Below, one piece after another: positions 26,187 through 35,220 of a stretch of DNA of 64,000 nt. The notes below the pieces were generated by a model. The model saw only the letters and a list, made by a program, of their open reading frames with translations. It did not search any database and was not told the DNA's origin. Made by a program: the position numbers and the translations under genes. The stretch is from Dysgonomonadaceae bacterium zrk40 (lineage in GTDB: Bacteria; Bacteroidota; Bacteroidia; Bacteroidales; Dysgonomonadaceae): positions 62,001 to 126,000 of the forward strand of contig CP070276.1 in NCBI GenBank assembly GCA_016916535.1, in the 5' to 3' direction. The first letter of the stretch is position 1, and each line of letters opens with the position of its first letter.

Positions 26187-27974
26187 ATGAATAAGATACG
26201 CAACTTTTGCATCATTGCCCACATTGACCATGGTAAGAGCACCCTGGCCGACCGCCTGCTGGAGTTCACCAAAACGGTGGAAGGAAAAGACCTGCAGGCG
26301 CAGGTGCTCGACAGCATGGATCTGGAGCGGGAACGAGGCATCACCATCAAGAGTCACGCCATCGAGATGGCCTATCAGTATGAGGGGGAGAACTACACCC
26401 TCAATCTGATTGACACCCCGGGACATGTGGACTTCTCATACGAGGTGTCGCGCTCCATCGCCGCCTGCGAGGGAGCCTTGCTGGTGGTGGACGCCGCTCA
26501 AGGGATTCAGGCACAGACCATCTCGAATGTCTACATGGCCATCGAGCATGACCTGGAGATCATCCCGGTACTCAACAAGGTGGATCTGGAGAGCGCCATG
26601 CCCGACGAGGTGGAAGACCAGATCGTGGACCTGCTGGGCTGTAAGCGCGAGGAGGTGATCCGTGCCAGCGGCAAGACAGGCATCGGCATCGAGGCGATCC
26701 TTAAAGCGATCATCGAGCGGGTACCCGCGCCAGTGGGTGATCCGGAGGCACCGCTGCAGGCGTTGATCTTCGACTCTGTGTTCAATCCCTTCCGCGGCAT
26801 CATCGCCTACTTCAAGATCGTGAACGGCTCCATCCGCAAGGGCGACCTGGTGAAGTTCATCAACACCGGCAAGGAATATGAGGCCGATGAGGTGGGGATC
26901 CTGCGTCTTTCCATGGTGCCCCGCGATGTGGTGCACTGTGGTGATGTAGGGTACATAATCTCCGGGATCAAAACCTCTAAGGAGGTGAAGGTAGGTGATA
27001 CCATCACCCACGTGAAGCGGCCTGCCAGTAAGGCTATTGCCGGCTTCGAAGAGGTGAAGCCGATGGTCTTCGCGGGGGTATACCCGATAGAGAGTGAAGA
27101 TTTTGAGAACCTGCGTGCCTCGCTCGAAAAGCTGCAACTCAATGACGCCTCACTTACCTTTCAACCGGAGTCGTCCGTAGCCTTGGGCTTTGGCTTTCGC
27201 TGCGGCTTCCTGGGATTGCTTCACATGGAGATTATTCAGGAGCGGCTGGAACGTGAGTTCAACATGGACGTGATCACCACCGTGCCCAACGTATCGTACA
27301 AAGTGTACGACAAGAAGGGGGAGATGAAGGAAGTACACAACCCCAGCGGGTTGCCCGATCCAACGCTGATTGAGCGGATCGAAGAGCCTTTCATCCGTGC
27401 TTCGGTGATTACCAGCACCGCCTATATCGGTTCCATCATGACGCTCTGCCTTGGTAAGCGGGGAGTGCTGATCAAGCAGGAGTATATCTCTGGCGACCGG
27501 GTGGAGATCATTTACGACCTGCCGCTGGGCGAGATTGTGATTGACTTCTACGATAAGTTGAAGAGCATCTCAAAGGGGTATGCCTCATTCGACTACCACA
27601 TGCATGACTTCCGGCCCTCCAGGCTGGTGAAGATGGATATCCTGCTCAACGGTGAGCCGGTGGATGCCCTCTCCACGTTGACTCACAACGACAATGCACA
27701 GGCATTCGGACGACGCATGTGCGAGAAGCTTAAGGAGCTGATTCCACGCCAGCAGTTCGACATTGCAATCCAGGCTGCCATCGGTGCCAAGATCATCGCC
27801 CGTGAGACGGTGAAGGCGGTACGCAAGGATGTGACCGCCAAGTGTTACGGCGGGGACATCTCCCGAAAACGAAAGCTGCTGGAGAAACAGAAGGAGGGCA
27901 AGAAGCGTATGAAGCAGGTGGGCAACGTAGAGGTGCCGCAGAAAGCGTTCCTGGCGGTACTGAAGTTGGATTAG
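26187..27974 (+). CDS. lepA: Elongation factor 4 (LepA)
   Basis: Ribosome-associated translational GTPase that affects ribosome assembly and elongation under stress. The G-domain motifs are [16 protein letters not shown] (P-loop, near residue 10), RGITIKS (switch I), [15 protein letters not shown] (G3, near 76) and NKVDLE (G4, near 130). The C-terminal half shows the LepA-specific region ([18 protein letters not shown] and a Lys/Arg-rich end). At 595 aa it is full length. Confidence 0.97.
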   Translation: MNKIRNFCIIAHIDHGKSTLADRLLEFTKTVEGKDLQAQVLDSMDLERERGITIKSHAIEMAYQYEGENYTLNLIDTPGHVDFSYEVSRSIAACEGALLVVDAAQGIQAQTISNVYMAIEHDLEIIPVLNKVDLESAMPDEVEDQIVDLLGCKREEVIRASGKTGIGIEAILKAIIERVPAPVGDPEAPLQALIFDSVFNPFRGIIAYFKIVNGSIRKGDLVKFINTGKEYEADEVGILRLSMVPRDVVHCGDVGYIISGIKTSKEVKVGDTITHVKRPASKAIAGFEEVKPMVFAGVYPIESEDFENLRASLEKLQLNDASLTFQPESSVALGFGFRCGFLGLLHMEIIQERLEREFNMDVITTVPNVSYKVYDKKGEMKEVHNPSGLPDPTLIERIEEPFIRASVITSTAYIGSIMTLCLGKRGVLIKQEYISGDRVEIIYDLPLGEIVIDFYDKLKSISKGYASFDYHMHDFRPSRLVKMDILLNGEPVDALSTLTHNDNAQAFGRRMCEKLKELIPRQQFDIAIQAAIGAKIIARETVKAVRKDVTAKCYGGDISRKRKLLEKQKEGKKRMKQVGNVEVPQKAFLAVLKLD

Positions 27975-28021
27975 AACAGCTTACTGATCCCAGCATATAA
28001 CCAACTAAAAATATCAAAACG

Positions 28022-28432
28022 ATGAAGACAAGATTTTTTCTGATGTTGCTGTTCGTTGCGGGAAGCGTTTCGCTGGCGCGGGCACAGTATGTGAATGAGA
28101 CACCAATCGGGTCGCTGGATGCCGACTATATCCGTATCTGGTCTGACTCGGGACCACTGCTCAGTTCGAAGGTGACGGTACGTGTCGACTGGGGACAAGG
28201 GGGGCGTATCCCCCAGATCACTGACGACCGCCGCAGGGTGGTCTCCTTCAACGGGATGATCGCTGTGCTGAATATGCTCAGCAAGGAGGGATTCGAACTG
28301 ATGGAGATCGTGAGGGATGCAAAAGAGGAAAACGAGTTTTTCTACCTGCGAAGAAAAGAGGGATTTGTCCCTTTTTCCGGTGACAGTGAAGGTGGAGCAG
28401 TGGAGTATGATCCTGTGACACACAGTCGGTAA
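28022..28432 (+). CDS. Small secreted protein of unknown function
   Basis: 136 aa with a clear signal peptide (MKTRFFLMLLFVAGSVSLARAQ). The mature part is about 114 residues and has no cysteines. It includes an acidic/aromatic start (SLDADYIRIWSDSG), a conserved-looking VTVRVDWGQGG, and the motif FNGMIAVLNMLSKEGFELMEIV (about residues 76-97), whose pattern resembles bacterial proteins annotated as hypothetical. It follows lepA by 47 bp and is closed by a strong terminator. I do not recognise the family. Confidence 0.75.
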   Translation: MKTRFFLMLLFVAGSVSLARAQYVNETPIGSLDADYIRIWSDSGPLLSSKVTVRVDWGQGGRIPQITDDRRRVVSFNGMIAVLNMLSKEGFELMEIVRDAKEENEFFYLRRKEGFVPFSGDSEGGAVEYDPVTHSR

Positions 28433-28453
28433 TCGCGACTGTAACAAAAAACA

Positions 28454-28483
28454 AAAGGCACGCCAATCACTTGGAATGCCTTT
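28454..28483. other. Hairpin downstream of the small secreted protein gene
   Basis: AAAGGCA-cg-CCAA-tcac-TTGG-aa-TGCCTTT is a two-part symmetric stem-loop before the main terminator. It may be an additional or reverse-strand termination hairpin for the btuG-like gene. Confidence 0.45.
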
Positions 28484-28514
28484 CTGATCAAAATAATAAT
28501 AAAGTAGAGAGAAG

Positions 28515-28549
28515 GCTGCTGACAGCAAAACTGTCACGCAGCTTTTTTT
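28515..28549 (+). terminator. Rho-independent terminator
   Basis: GCTGCTGACAG / CTGTCACGCAGC stem (one bulged C) with loop CAAAA, followed by seven T. It ends transcription from the lepA side, one base before the btuG-like stop codon on the other strand. Confidence 0.8.
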
Positions 28550-28550
28550 G

Positions 28551-29633
28551 TTATTGCCACACTACGACCGAGGGGTTGATGCCAGTGGCCGTAAGCCTGA
28601 ATTTCATCTTTCCGGTCTTGTCAAAACAGTAGAGATCGCCCGGATGGACATAGTCGGTGGATGCCACGAAGAGATCACCACTCACGGGATCGACAGTCAC
28701 ATTGTTCATGATTGGAATCTCAGTACCATCGCTGATGAAGCTGTTGGTGATGACTCTCTCCTCAAGGCAATCGTAGACCACTATACTGTTGGGAACACCA
28801 TAGGAACCGGTGATGATATAGGCTTTGTTGTCACTGATCACAAACTTTTGCGGAGATGTGATGCCTTCAACAGTCTCAGCAGTGTTGCTACCTGAGCGAA
28901 TGATCTTGAAAGCGCCGGGCTCATCTCCGTAGTTGCCTGTTACCGAGAGATAGATGTCTCCCTGGCTGTCGGTTTGTACTGCTCCCGGGTTGGTGCCCAC
29001 CACGATTTTTTTCTCTTCTGTAAAACTGGAGAGATCGATCACCGAGAGGGTGTTGTCATACCCATTTTCCCAGTTCAATCCCCCCGAGTTTGCCACGTAG
29101 ATCTTGTTGTTTTTGATGGCTATTCCTTCCGGATCCATTCCTACTTCTACAGATCCATCCACTGTGAGGGAGACCGTATCGATACGGGTAACGGTGTCAT
29201 CGAAAGAGGTGACATATACTTTCCCTCCATGGGTGGCGATTCGTCGTGGCTCTTTGCTTGCACCGCTAGCGGTTTCCATTTTAATCTGTTGAATTGAAAT
29301 GCCTGATGCAGCTTCGATAACCTCTACGGTTCCCGACTTATTAACCGCAATGTAGATCTTCGACCCGTATTGTACCATGTCGTTTGCCACATCCCCCAAT
29401 CCCCGTTTATTCTTATTCCGGAAATAATCCTTCGTGATAGCATCTTCCTGCAGGTTATACTGCGTCAGGGTGGCATCATTCATCCCCATACTTCCCTCAT
29501 TGAGAATCAGCAGCGATGTTGCCTCTTCAGGGGTCTTATCTCCTTCACCGGCCGGATTGTCGTTCTCGTCGCAACTCGATATCAAAAGAGTTGTCAGGAG
29601 CATCACAAAAAATAAAAGTCTGTTTTTGTTCAT
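28551..29633 (-). CDS. BtuG-like surface beta-propeller lipoprotein (DUF5074/YncE family)
   Basis: Predicted outer-membrane surface lipoprotein that captures cobalamin for the adjacent BtuB. A lipoprotein signal ends at Cys in LLISSCDEND (residue 20), followed by acidic residues as in Bacteroidetes surface-export signals. The remainder is a seven-bladed-type propeller with repeated strands such as KIYVAVNKSGTVEVIEA, KIYVANSGGLNWENG and GDIYLSVTG. Bacteroides BtuG proteins have this architecture and position. It lies 13 bp after btuB, in the same riboswitch-controlled transcript. A generic YncE-like protein remains possible. Confidence 0.85.
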   Translation of the reverse strand: MNKNRLLFFVMLLTTLLISSCDENDNPAGEGDKTPEEATSLLILNEGSMGMNDATLTQYNLQEDAITKDYFRNKNKRGLGDVANDMVQYGSKIYIAVNKSGTVEVIEAASGISIQQIKMETASGASKEPRRIATHGGKVYVTSFDDTVTRIDTVSLTVDGSVEVGMDPEGIAIKNNKIYVANSGGLNWENGYDNTLSVIDLSSFTEEKKIVVGTNPGAVQTDSQGDIYLSVTGNYGDEPGAFKIIRSGSNTAETVEGITSPQKFVISDNKAYIITGSYGVPNSIVVYDCLEERVITNSFISDGTEIPIMNNVTVDPVSGDLFVASTDYVHPGDLYCFDKTGKMKFRLTATGINPSVVVWQ

Positions 29634-29646
29634 TTCATTGAATTAT

Positions 29647-31671
29647 TTAAAAGTGAATAGATAGTGTCAATCGGAAGGATCGGCCGGGCATAGGATAGTT
29701 GCGGACGATTTCGTAGTTCTTGTTTGTCAGATTCAGCACTTCTCCTACCAGCATAAGCCTCCCCAGGGATGTGTTGAAGGATTTCTGAAGGGAGATGCTG
29801 TGATCGGCATACCTCTCCATTCGATAGGCAGCATCGTTATAGCCGTTGCTGTAGCGTTTGCCCGACCAAATCAGGGTGTAGGCAACCTGCAATTGTTTAA
29901 TCTCCAGGGCCATTCGGGAAGACCCCGAGTGGTGGGGGGTATAGGGGAGTTGATGTCCAAAGCTCACCTGTTGGCGGTCCGTGTGGTCGATAGCTGTCTG
30001 CCAGGTGTAACTGCTCCCGGCATGGAGCATCATCTCGTCGGTCACAGCTGTCGAGCCCTCCAACGAAAGGTCAATACCGTTAATGATCACTTTGCCAACG
30101 TTTACCATTGCCCACTGGTGCAAGTTGCGGGTGGGGTAGGCTACTATCTTGTTTTCTACCCGGTTGTGATAGGTATCAGCCGTAATTGTAAACTGCTGCA
30201 ACAGCTCATCGTTGGTGGTGCCGAAGGTGAGTCCGATGTTGAACTGCTCTGCATCTTCCGGCTGCAAGTTCCGCACTCCCACCTGCGGAAAGTAGAGATC
30301 GTTGAAGGTGGGCAACCGGAAGCTCTTCTTATAAAAGGCACGCATACGTAAATCATGCGTGTGGAAAGGCTTGAAAGATACACTCAGGTAGGGTGAAAAT
30401 CGGGTGCGATTGGTGCCTGCTACACCATTGTCGGCGGACTCGAATGTCTGCGTGTGAAGTAGGCTGGCAGTAGCAAGCAATTGTTCACTGACCCACTTTG
30501 TGGCAATTACTGTATGGGAAGTAAGTCGGGTGGGAATAACAAATCCCTTTCGGTTAGCATGCATGGTGGCCGATATCAGGTCGGTGGAGGCAGAAAAGGA
30601 GAGGTTGGGAAAAGCACGGTAGAGTGCTGATAGAGAGCCGTAATGCTCATTTTGTGTGAAGACATCCTCAACTTTTCCAGATACACCCAGGTAGGTGGGA
30701 TCAAGGTAACGCAGGTAGCCCCGCTGGTACTTACCGTTGGTCTGAAACAACCACTTGCTGGAGAAGGTATGCTCGAAATGTCCCTGCAGAAAGAAGTTCC
30801 TGTCCCACAATCGTTGACCGGCATCATGGAGTGTGTTATAGTAGATGGTGGCTCCCGGAAGACCTCGTTCTGAACTGAAATAGTAGAGATGTAAATCACC
30901 CCGGCTGCTGGCAGAGAATTTGGCATGCAGAGACCCTTCCAGGCGCAGGTTTTCCACATCGCTGTTGATGCGACGCTCCCGGGAAGTACTGTCACCTGCA
31001 GAAGTGCCGTAACTTAGCAAATAGGGATAATCTCCGCGGGAACTCATCCACTCACCGCTGAAGGTGGCACTTACCCTCTCCGAAAGCTTACTGTTAATAA
31101 GAAGGGAGGGGTTATAGAGTCCATAAGAACCACCACGCAGAGATACCTTACCATTCAACCATTCGTTCCCGTTAAAACGGGGTTCAGAGGTGATGATCTC
31201 CAATACCGAAGCGGAAACAAAGGAGCGTGCAGGCCGAAAGATACGATCATCTTGCCCGTTGTGGAGGGTCACCCTATCTACGTTCTCGAGCGAAAAGCGA
31301 CCGATGTCGATCTGCCCCGTCTGCTGATCTGAGAGGGTAATTCCGTTGTAACTTACTGCCGTGTGGTGTGCCCCAAGACTCCGTACAGAGATCGTTTTCA
31401 GTCCCCCAATGCCGCCATAATCGCGGATGGTGACTCCCGGAAGATACTTCACCGCATCAGAAAGCTGAAGGGCATTAAGTTGTCCTATTTGTTCCCCTGT
31501 AAGGATATACCGGGGTGCAGTTGCCCGGATCTCGCGGTCACTGAAGCGCTCGGTAACCACCACTTCAGGAAGACCGATTGTGTCGGAAACCGTCTGTCCA
31601 ATAGCACTAATGGGCAGTACACAAATAGCTGTACTTGCCAACAAACAAACAGATTGAAAAAGAGATCTCAT
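29647..31671 (-). CDS. btuB: TonB-dependent cobalamin receptor BtuB
   Basis: Outer-membrane active transporter for vitamin B12 and related corrinoids, 674 aa. Features in order: signal peptide (about residues 1-25), a TonB-box-like segment LPEVVVTERFS near 34-44, plug domain (about 50-165, with LPGVTIRDYGGIGGLKTISVRSLG), and a 22-strand-type barrel ending in a terminal Phe (RLTLSIHF). Assignment to cobalamin rests on the cobalamin riboswitch in the leader and on the downstream BtuG-like gene. No BtuCDF or cobamide synthesis genes are in the window. Confidence 0.92.
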   Translation of the reverse strand: MRSLFQSVCLLASTAICVLPISAIGQTVSDTIGLPEVVVTERFSDREIRATAPRYILTGEQIGQLNALQLSDAVKYLPGVTIRDYGGIGGLKTISVRSLGAHHTAVSYNGITLSDQQTGQIDIGRFSLENVDRVTLHNGQDDRIFRPARSFVSASVLEIITSEPRFNGNEWLNGKVSLRGGSYGLYNPSLLINSKLSERVSATFSGEWMSSRGDYPYLLSYGTSAGDSTSRERRINSDVENLRLEGSLHAKFSASSRGDLHLYYFSSERGLPGATIYYNTLHDAGQRLWDRNFFLQGHFEHTFSSKWLFQTNGKYQRGYLRYLDPTYLGVSGKVEDVFTQNEHYGSLSALYRAFPNLSFSASTDLISATMHANRKGFVIPTRLTSHTVIATKWVSEQLLATASLLHTQTFESADNGVAGTNRTRFSPYLSVSFKPFHTHDLRMRAFYKKSFRLPTFNDLYFPQVGVRNLQPEDAEQFNIGLTFGTTNDELLQQFTITADTYHNRVENKIVAYPTRNLHQWAMVNVGKVIINGIDLSLEGSTAVTDEMMLHAGSSYTWQTAIDHTDRQQVSFGHQLPYTPHHSGSSRMALEIKQLQVAYTLIWSGKRYSNGYNDAAYRMERYADHSISLQKSFNTSLGRLMLVGEVLNLTNKNYEIVRNYPMPGRSFRLTLSIHF

Positions 31672-31674
31672 CTA

Positions 31675-31694
31675 TACCGAATATTATTCCGGTA
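31675..31694 (-). promoter_or_regulatory. Hairpin directly upstream of the btuB start codon
   Basis: Imperfect inverted repeat TACCG-AAT...ATT-CCGGTA (+ strand), 3 bp before the btuB ATG, downstream of the riboswitch. It may form part of an expression platform acting on translation initiation. Confidence 0.4.
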
Positions 31695-31792
31695 AAGCCT
31701 GTTGAAAATGAAACACGTAGTTAAAAAATGATTCTCTTGCGTGTTGTTTTCAAGCTTTATTCCCCGAAAGCCATGTAACTGTTTTATGAACC

Positions 31793-31970
31793 ATTGGCAG
31801 GTCTTCTGACTTACTCCCGTGTCTGAACGCCTTCCCATCCCGCAGGGGGACAGTGGCAATTTAGGTTTTTGTTCAGCACGTAAGTGGAGCTTACAGCAGC
31901 GGGTCTGTTCAGGATTTGCACCTGATTCCCTTTTCATTTCGATGCGGGAAACCGCACCGGAACACCAAGA
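31793..31970 (-). ncRNA. Cobalamin riboswitch (AdoCbl class)
   Basis: Reverse-strand leader of btuB with the conserved cobalamin aptamer segments in order: GGTTTCCCGC, AAAAGGGAATCAGGTGCAAA, GCTGCTGTAAGC, the B12-box core GCCACTG, GATGGGAAGG, and the 3' signature AGTCAGAAGACCTGCC. TTGG and CCAA close the outer P1 helix. Corrinoid binding is expected to repress btuB and the btuG-like gene. About 120 nt separate the aptamer from the btuB start. I see no strong terminator there, so translational control is the more likely output. Confidence 0.95.
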
Positions 31971-31980
31971 TTTCTGTGGA

Positions 31981-31988
31981 CAAAGATA
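31981..31988 (-). promoter_or_regulatory. Bacteroidetes -7 box (TATCTTTG) for the btuB transcript
   Basis: Reverse-strand TATCTTTG sits just upstream of the aptamer P1 helix, so transcription would start at or very near the aptamer. The upstream TTTC matches the -33 TTTG only partly. Confidence 0.6.
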
Positions 31989-32018
31989 GAGATTATTTTG
32001 ATAATCCCCGAAAATAAA

Positions 32019-32492
32019 TCAATAATTAATGATTGTTCCCTTGTAAAAACCGTTTACACAACGATTGTCGTTGAGCGCCAGAGAGAACTTCAAATCGCAG
32101 CTACCTGCACCGTCGAGCACTTTGAACTGCACATTGGCACTCTGAAACCCAACTCTACCTGCTCGACTGCCTGCAAAGGGCATATCGTGAATGGCACCGT
32201 TCACCGACCAGTCGCCGCGTGAAAGCGGAATGGTGAATAGCGTATCGGTATAGCTTGCTGGAAAAGTAAGTTCAATAAAATGACGACTGGAAGCAGCATC
32301 ACTGCCCGAATATAGTTTGAAGACAAAATCATCACCCGAGCGGGTTGATTCAATCTCCCTGATCGCTAATCTGTCCCCTTCAAAAGTAAAATAGTTGTTG
32401 CTGTCAGCCCCTACATTTTCACCCAGGTTATCGCAACCTGAAAGTAGTGCTGCTATAGCCAAAACCAATGTACCAAATATGATTTTCCTCAT
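32019..32492 (-). CDS. Small lipoprotein of unknown function
   Basis: 157 aa with a lipoprotein signal peptide and lipobox Cys in ALLSGCDNLGEN (residue 20). The mature region looks beta-rich (FTFEGDRLAIREIE, DDFVFKLYSG, HFIELTFPASY) and contains one further pair of cysteines near the C-terminus (GSCDLKFSLALNDNRCVNG) that could form a disulfide. No family recognised. It ends about 30 bp before the btuB promoter, so it is not under the riboswitch. A role in corrinoid uptake is suggested only by position. Confidence 0.72.
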   Translation of the reverse strand: MRKIIFGTLVLAIAALLSGCDNLGENVGADSNNYFTFEGDRLAIREIESTRSGDDFVFKLYSGSDAASSRHFIELTFPASYTDTLFTIPLSRGDWSVNGAIHDMPFAGSRAGRVGFQSANVQFKVLDGAGSCDLKFSLALNDNRCVNGFYKGTIINY

Positions 32493-32634
32493 GTTGTAAC
32501 TGTTTGAATTTGTTTTATATAATAATTATTTGTTTGTCTCATTTATATTAATTGCCAGGCGTATAGGATTGTTCACCACAAAACATTAATAAACCTTAAC
32601 AAGGACACATTTCCCTTTATCAGGATGATTTCCT

Positions 32635-33480
32635 TCAATTGGCCGGAAGTTCTGTTGGTTTATCGTTACGGCTCTCGAGATAGCGGATCAGTACTTCACT
32701 CCTTTCTTTCTCAAACTTCAGCTGCTCTATGTCGAGCAGCAGCGTGGAGAGTTCGAAGGAGCGACTAATCCCCTTTTTTGCGGCATCGATGAGCGGAACC
32801 TTCACCGTTCGTTTGCCGATGAAATGAACTGTAAGGGGTTGGTCGTGATAGGTGTGAATGTATCCTGCCACACCCTTCTCATCGCCCCCCGTGAAGCGTA
32901 CAATCTCATAGTTTTTGTCGAGAGTGTTGAACCGATAATTGAAGCCGTCGGCAGTGACACTGCCACTTTCGGAAAAGCTGCCGTCAGCAGCTGTTACCCT
33001 GATCCGGTTATGATTAATGGCAGTTCCGGAGAGCACACTCTCGATAAAGAGAGTCCCATTCTCTCGTACACCTGAACGGAGGCCGTTCCTGTCGAGTGAT
33101 GAGTGATGCGGATAGATCTTGGGATAATACTCACCAAATTCCTGATACCGGTTGTCTCTGACATAATCAAAATTGTTGAGCAGTTGGCTGAGTGCAGTAT
33201 AGTTCACACGCAGCAGCGAGTCGCAGTAGCTGATGTTTCGCCGGTTCTCTGCCATGCGAATCTCCTGCATCAGTTTGAAACCGGCATCAATCTCATCAAA
33301 AGCTTCGGGAAAAAGCACTTTTATGCTGTCAATCTTCATCTTGGCAAGCGCATAATTCCCCTTTTCGAAAGCATTTCCCGCTTCTTTCAGATAATCTCTG
33401 GCGCCACTGTCACTGCCTCCGCAGGAGAGCATGAAAAGCAGTATCATCCAGAGTGAAATCAAACGAAGTGAGTTACGCAT
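32635..33480 (-). CDS. Lipoprotein of unknown function with TPR-like N-terminus
   Basis: 281 aa with lipobox Cys in LLFMLSCGGSDSG (residue 20). Residues about 28-75 resemble a helical repeat (AGNAFEKGNYALAKMKIDSI). The middle is beta-rich (about 125-225), and a final helix is predicted as coiled coil (about 250-275, LDIEQLKFEKERSEVL). I do not recognise a named family, although similar lipoproteins occur in Bacteroidales. It faces the divergent cca gene across a compact promoter region. Confidence 0.72.
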   Translation of the reverse strand: MRNSLRLISLWMILLFMLSCGGSDSGARDYLKEAGNAFEKGNYALAKMKIDSIKVLFPEAFDEIDAGFKLMQEIRMAENRRNISYCDSLLRVNYTALSQLLNNFDYVRDNRYQEFGEYYPKIYPHHSSLDRNGLRSGVRENGTLFIESVLSGTAINHNRIRVTAADGSFSESGSVTADGFNYRFNTLDKNYEIVRFTGGDEKGVAGYIHTYHDQPLTVHFIGKRTVKVPLIDAAKKGISRSFELSTLLLDIEQLKFEKERSEVLIRYLESRNDKPTELPAN

Positions 33481-33536
33481 ATCGGAAAAACAAAATCAAC
33501 TGATAAAAATAACCTGTTTAACAACGGTTTCACCCG

Positions 33537-33552
33537 CAAAAGTACAAATATA
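33537..33552 (-). promoter_or_regulatory. Paired -7 boxes for the 32635-33480 lipoprotein
   Basis: On the reverse strand TATATTTG (33545-33552) and TACTTTTG (33537-33544) are adjacent, both matching TAnnTTTG, 57-64 bp before the lipoprotein start. They could be alternative start sites. Confidence 0.5.
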
Positions 33553-33587
33553 TTCGGTATAAAAATGGCTTTAAAAGACAATTATTG

Positions 33588-33595
33588 TAATTTTG
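33588..33595 (+). promoter_or_regulatory. Bacteroidetes -7 box (TAATTTTG) for cca
   Basis: TAATTTTG followed by C, 78 bp before the cca start, divergent from the lipoprotein promoter 36 bp away. Confidence 0.5.
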
Positions 33596-33673
33596 CAAAT
33601 CGTAACAAAATATCAGCGATGCAAAATGACAACCTGCACCGGAGCTGATTGAATAGACTAAAGTCCATTAAAC

Positions 33674-35110
33674 ATGAACATTTCCACGGAAGATATAAAG
33701 GCACATATTGATACCCCACTATTCAGGTTGATCTCTCGCACTGCCGATGAGATGCAGTTGGGATGTTACTTGATTGGCGGGTATGTGCGTGATTTCTTCC
33801 TCTATCGTCCCTCGAATGATATCGATGTGGTTGCCATCGGAAAAGGTATTGACCTGGCAACTGCAGTCGCGCTCAAGCTGGGCAGGGAAGCGCACCTAAC
33901 TCTTTTTAAAAACTTCGGTACAGCACAGATCAAATACAAAGAATTTGAGATTGAATTTGTGGGTGCCCGAAAGGAGTCATACCGGAGCGATTCACGCAAG
34001 CCCATCGTGGAGGACGGCACATTGGAGGATGATCAGCGGCGACGCGACTTTACCATAAACGCAATGGCTTTCTGCCTGAACAATAATCGCTTCGGGGAGT
34101 TTCTGGATCCCTTTGGGGGCATGCAGGACCTGGAGGATCTGATTATCCGTACGCCACTCGACCCCGACATTACCTTCAGTGATGACCCACTGCGAATGAT
34201 GCGTGCTGTTCGTTTTGCTGCTCAGCTGGGTTTTGACATACACCCCGATAGCTTCGACGCCATTGATCGCAACAAGGAACGTATCTCCATCGTTTCCATG
34301 GAACGAATCACCGATGAGTTGAACAAGATCATTCTCTCACCCAAGCCCTCTGTCGGTTTCATCCTGCTCGAAAAAACAGGGCTTCTGGAGATACTCTTTC
34401 CGGAGTTCACAGCATTGAAGGGTGTAGAGACCAAAGAGGGGATAGGGCACAAGGACAATTTTTATCACACGCTCTCCGTGTTGGACAACATTGCCCGTGA
34501 AACAGATGATCTCTGGTTACGGTGGGCAGCAATAATGCACGACATCGCCAAGCCGGTGACCAAGCGTTGGGACCCCAAGTTGGGATGGACTTTTCACAAC
34601 CATAACTTCATTGGCGAGAAGATGGTCCCCCATATTTTCCGGAGGATGAAGTTGCCCCAGAATGAGAAGATGAAGTATGTGCAGAAGCTGGTCTCCCTCC
34701 ACATGCGACCTATGCAGCTGGTAGAGGATGAGGTTACCGACTCGGCTGTGCGGCGATTGCTCTTCGATGCCGGTGACGACATTGAACACCTGATGACTCT
34801 TTGTGAAGCTGATATTACTTCTAAGAACCCAGTCAAGGTACGTCGTTTTGTGTCCAACTTCAAAATCTTACGTCGTAAGCTTCGTGAAATTGAGGAGAAA
34901 GACCGGGTTCGTAACTTCCAGCCACCTGTCGATGGCAATGAGATCATGACGCTATTTGGCCTTCCCGAATGCAGGGAGGTAGGTATCCTGAAGGCGGCTA
35001 TTAAAGATGCTATCCTCGACGGGATAATTCCCAACGAGCATGATGATGCATATCGTTATATGATGGCACGTGCCCAGGAGATGGGGCTCAAACCGGTGAA
35101 AGAGGGTTGA
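33674..35110 (+). CDS. cca: CCA-adding tRNA nucleotidyltransferase with HD domain
   Basis: Adds or repairs the 3' CCA of tRNAs without a template. The class II nucleotidyltransferase head has GGYVRDFFLYRPSNDIDVV near residues 35-53 (catalytic D-x-D), RRDFTINAMAF near 122, and the following neck/body region. The C-terminal half carries an HD phosphohydrolase-type domain (KDNFYHTLSVLDNI, IMHDIAKPVTKRW near 288) that may process phosphorylated tRNA ends. At 478 aa it matches other Bacteroidetes homologues. It is needed here because the tRNA-Val gene does not encode CCA. Confidence 0.93.
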   Translation: MNISTEDIKAHIDTPLFRLISRTADEMQLGCYLIGGYVRDFFLYRPSNDIDVVAIGKGIDLATAVALKLGREAHLTLFKNFGTAQIKYKEFEIEFVGARKESYRSDSRKPIVEDGTLEDDQRRRDFTINAMAFCLNNNRFGEFLDPFGGMQDLEDLIIRTPLDPDITFSDDPLRMMRAVRFAAQLGFDIHPDSFDAIDRNKERISIVSMERITDELNKIILSPKPSVGFILLEKTGLLEILFPEFTALKGVETKEGIGHKDNFYHTLSVLDNIARETDDLWLRWAAIMHDIAKPVTKRWDPKLGWTFHNHNFIGEKMVPHIFRRMKLPQNEKMKYVQKLVSLHMRPMQLVEDEVTDSAVRRLLFDAGDDIEHLMTLCEADITSKNPVKVRRFVSNFKILRRKLREIEEKDRVRNFQPPVDGNEIMTLFGLPECREVGILKAAIKDAILDGIIPNEHDDAYRYMMARAQEMGLKPVKEG

Positions 35111-35220
35111 AAATAAAACCGTTTACCACTTGTTTTCTGCAAGATTTTGTATTACTTTGCAACTTAATTTGGAATAGACTGTTTTAACACCTATCACGCC
35201 TTTCGATTATCGAAGCGCCT

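Noticed and set aside
25292-26350. Open frame of 352 codons on the minus strand over asnS and lepA
   Set aside because: It lies antisense to two well-supported genes, has no family features and no promoter; it is a by-product of codon bias in this GC range.
31668-31937. Open frame of 89 codons overlapping the cobalamin riboswitch
   Set aside because: It runs through conserved aptamer segments, whose sequence is explained by RNA structure; no start signal.
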